Below are positions 62,201 through 64,000 of a stretch of DNA of 64,000 nt, piece by piece. The DNA is from Solicoccozyma terricola (taxonomy: Eukaryota > Basidiomycota > Tremellomycetes > Filobasidiales > Piskurozymaceae). The position numbers were made by a program, and so were the translations under genes. Location of the stretch: contig BCLD01000002.1 of the NCBI GenBank assembly GCA_001600875.1, forward strand, positions 739,053-803,052. Reading direction: 5' to 3'. The notes under the pieces were generated by a model. It was given only the letters and a program-made list of their open reading frames with translations, was not told the origin of the DNA and made no database searches. Numbering within the stretch: position 1 is the first letter of the stretch; the number at the start of each line of letters is the position of its first letter.

Positions 62201-63351
62201 GATCTGAAAAATTGTTTTTTTTCAACCAAACCCGAAAAAAAAAAAAAAGAAAAAAGAAAACACATCAAATCCTCATCAACAATCAATAACCTCAGACCCC
62301 CCCTTTTGCCTTTCTTTTTCCTTTCTTTTCGAGGGATGAAAACCAAGACTCACTTCGATCCTTCAACCCCACTATAATCCAATCCATCCCCATCCCCACT
62401 CCCAACCCCAACCCCAACCCCACCCTCACCCGCACCTCCATCCACATTCTTCCAAACTTTCAAAACACCCATCGATCTAACACTATTATTCGAATTCGAA
62501 CCACCAATACCAGATGCATCTCTATCATGATATTGAAATTTCCTTTTCCCAATTACATTCGTCGTCGTCTTTGTCGTTGTTGATGATGATGATGATGACG
62601 TTTTGATATGTGGAGGAGGGATATGGAGAGGTTGATGTGGTTGATGTGGTTGTGGTTGGATGGTAGGACGACGAGGTGGGTTGTATGTGATTAAAGGTTC
62701 GGAAGGGGTTGTATTGGTGTGTGCTGCTGGTGGTGGTGGTGGTGGTGGTGGTGCCGAAGAAGACGGAGGCGGCGGAGGCGGAGGTGGACGAGGTAAATGT
62801 TGATTCGGAATTGGATAAACCCATTTTCTTGAACCTGAAACCGAACCACCACCACCACCACCACCACCACCACCACCACCACTATCATCATCATCTTCAT
62901 CAATCTCTCCATCTTCATCAGAACTTATTTCTCCATCTTCTTTTTCAATTTCATTCGTTGATTTTGGATTTGGATTTGAATTTGGTTTTGATGTTTTTCG
63001 TCGTGATTCTTGTTGATTAGTTGGTGGTTTGACAATACTTGCTTTGGAGTTGGTGGTGGAGACGGAGACGGAGACGGAGGCGGGGATGATATTTGAATCA
63101 CGACCATCTCCACTTCCCATTCCCTCCAACCCTCCGTCAAACCCAACACCAGAACCCGGATCCATCGATAAAGTAACCATCGATTCACCATTCCCAATAT
63201 CCCTACCCAACTCCACCCCACCCGGTTCTTCCATCGACATCCTCCGACCTTTCTCATCATCCTCATCCTCATCCTCATCCTCATCCACCACTTGATCCTC
63301 CTTATCAACTGATGATTCAACATGTCGTTGTCGACTAGTTAAAGAACCCAT
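59222..63351 (-). CDS. Red1/ZFC3H1-like zinc-finger protein of nuclear RNA surveillance
   Basis: The start at 63351 (MGSLTSRQRHVESSVDKEDQ) opens a long disordered protein. Its N-terminal exon has acidic, poly-Gly and poly-Pro tracts (62350-63351), and the second has poly-Q and QTQAQ repeats (61780-62200). The third (about 61710-60100) starts with VDEQGVNRLAHVVLELNTWG and has a basic helical region (AKIADLKAALLRSKLQRQAQ), PMDxEE repeats and a predicted coiled coil (ADIRRQLAVMMRELQAGQAK). Near the end, LLWITLARINKEDPTRTLCP, continuing FELQGGKCSDPGCQTIHLSRD, gives a C-x7-C-x4-C-x3-H finger of the zf-C3H1 type found in S. pombe Red1 and human ZFC3H1. These are scaffolds of MTREC/PAXT that hand RNA to the nuclear exosome. 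The C-terminus is DWRREVDSQLALAD. Stop TGA at 59222-59224. Confidence 0.75.
60800..60945 (-). repeat. 18-bp coding repeats (PMDxEE) in the Red1-like gene
   Basis: About eight in-frame units of 18 bases encode PMDVEE, PMDTEE, PMDIEE and PMDTDE in tandem. Confidence 0.9.
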
Positions 63352-64000
63352 TTTGCTTTTTTTTTCGTTCCGTTTCGTTCCGTTCGTGGACGGGGTGGGG
63401 GGGGGGGGGGGGGGGGTTGGTTTGTTTAGAGCCTAGTCCACCCGTAATAGGATAATACGGTATGAAAAATTCGATGTGATATTTCCCCTATTCAGCGTAT
63501 TGTAACCTCCTCCTGCAGTGTACGGAGATATAGATGGTGTGTGTGTGGATGTATCCCTGGTATCCCTACCCCCCCTACCCCTTTCCCTCGCCCCCCTGTC
63601 TCCCTCCCTTGAATATTCTGAATGACGTGTCTTTCAATCCCATTCCATCCAGTGGCGACAGACGAAGTGTACGGTATTAGAACAGGGGAACAGGGGGAGG
63701 GACAGATACAATCCAGTAGATGGAACATATCGCATCGCACTCCCGCATATTCCATCCGGGTTTATTCTCATATCGGCCTATCATACCATTCTACAAACCC
63801 CCCCCCCCCCNNCCCCGCGATCACTCTCTCCCATCCAATACCCACTGAACAACCCTCCCAATCTCATCCCACTGTCTCTTCTCAATGCTTCCATCTTTAC
63901 TTTTACCTTTCCCGATTTGTTCACATTCGGGGGGGGGGGGAGAGGAGGGACGGAGTGGGTGGGTGGTTTGGTTGATCCAGCTGTGGGGTGGGGGGGGGGG
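63352..64000. other. Upstream region of the Red1-like gene, window end
   Basis: No gene supported. Contains a 20-G run (63397-63416), a C run with N (about 63799-63815) and a 10-G run near 63931. Confidence 0.5.

Overview
The window is nuclear DNA of a basidiomycete fungus, most likely a Tremellomycete yeast related to Kwoniella or Cryptococcus. Almost every gene is split by many short GT-AG introns of about 45-110 bases. Genes are densely packed on both strands, and the proteins have typical fungal architectures: a Zn2Cys6 regulator, an ATR1-like MFS pump, Bot1/mS45, kinesin-1 with an IAK tail, Hrd3, peroxisomal ABCD, Dcp2 and a Kre9-like wall protein. The assembly is a draft: there is one 125-base N gap (3178-3302) and many G or C homopolymers, some with ambiguous bases. 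Gene models below were joined by hand from reading frames and splice signals, so inner exon edges are approximate unless stated.

Layout. 1-990 (-): a secreted or membrane protein cut by the window edge. 1249-3391 (-): ACAA2-type thiolase. 3870-4604 (-): unknown. 5063-7081 (-): MATE transporter. 7373-10610 (-): Zn2Cys6 transcription factor. 11260-16570 (+): large Lys/Ser-rich membrane protein. 16757-19436 (+): NOL8-like RRM protein. 19627-21964 (-): MFS drug pump. 22685-23480 (+): unknown. 24032-26939 (+): vWA protein flanked by Q/G/Y-rich tails. 28128-30786 (-): decapping enzyme Dcp2. 31105-31980 (-): unknown, with a frame break. 32932-34904 (-): mitoribosomal mS45/Bot1. 35350-38698 (+): telomere-capping Stn1. 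38734-39919 (-): SDR. 40332-44483 (-): kinesin-1. 46610-47551 (-): Kre9/Knh1-like wall protein with an in-frame TGA. 48898-49898 (-): second SDR. 50333-54508 (-): peroxisomal fatty-acyl ABC transporter. 54854-58919 (+): Hrd3/SEL1L. 59222-63351 (-): Red1/ZFC3H1-like zinc-finger protein.

The genes are mostly housekeeping and do not form one cluster. Three act on RNA (Dcp2, the NOL8-like protein, the Red1-like protein), two link to fatty-acid oxidation (thiolase, ABCD transporter), and three are transporters.

The most unusual structure is a dispersed repeat family built on a 15-base core (GCGAACGTAGTGAGC and relatives). It fills oversized introns of three unrelated genes: the Zn2Cys6 factor, STN1 and HRD3. 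In all three it has the same orientation relative to the transcript. In STN1 it forms six exact-period 49-bp tandem units inside a 677-base intron that splits the OB fold. A second striking element is a six-copy decamer array with a period of about 21 bp in the mS45/STN1 divergent promoter.
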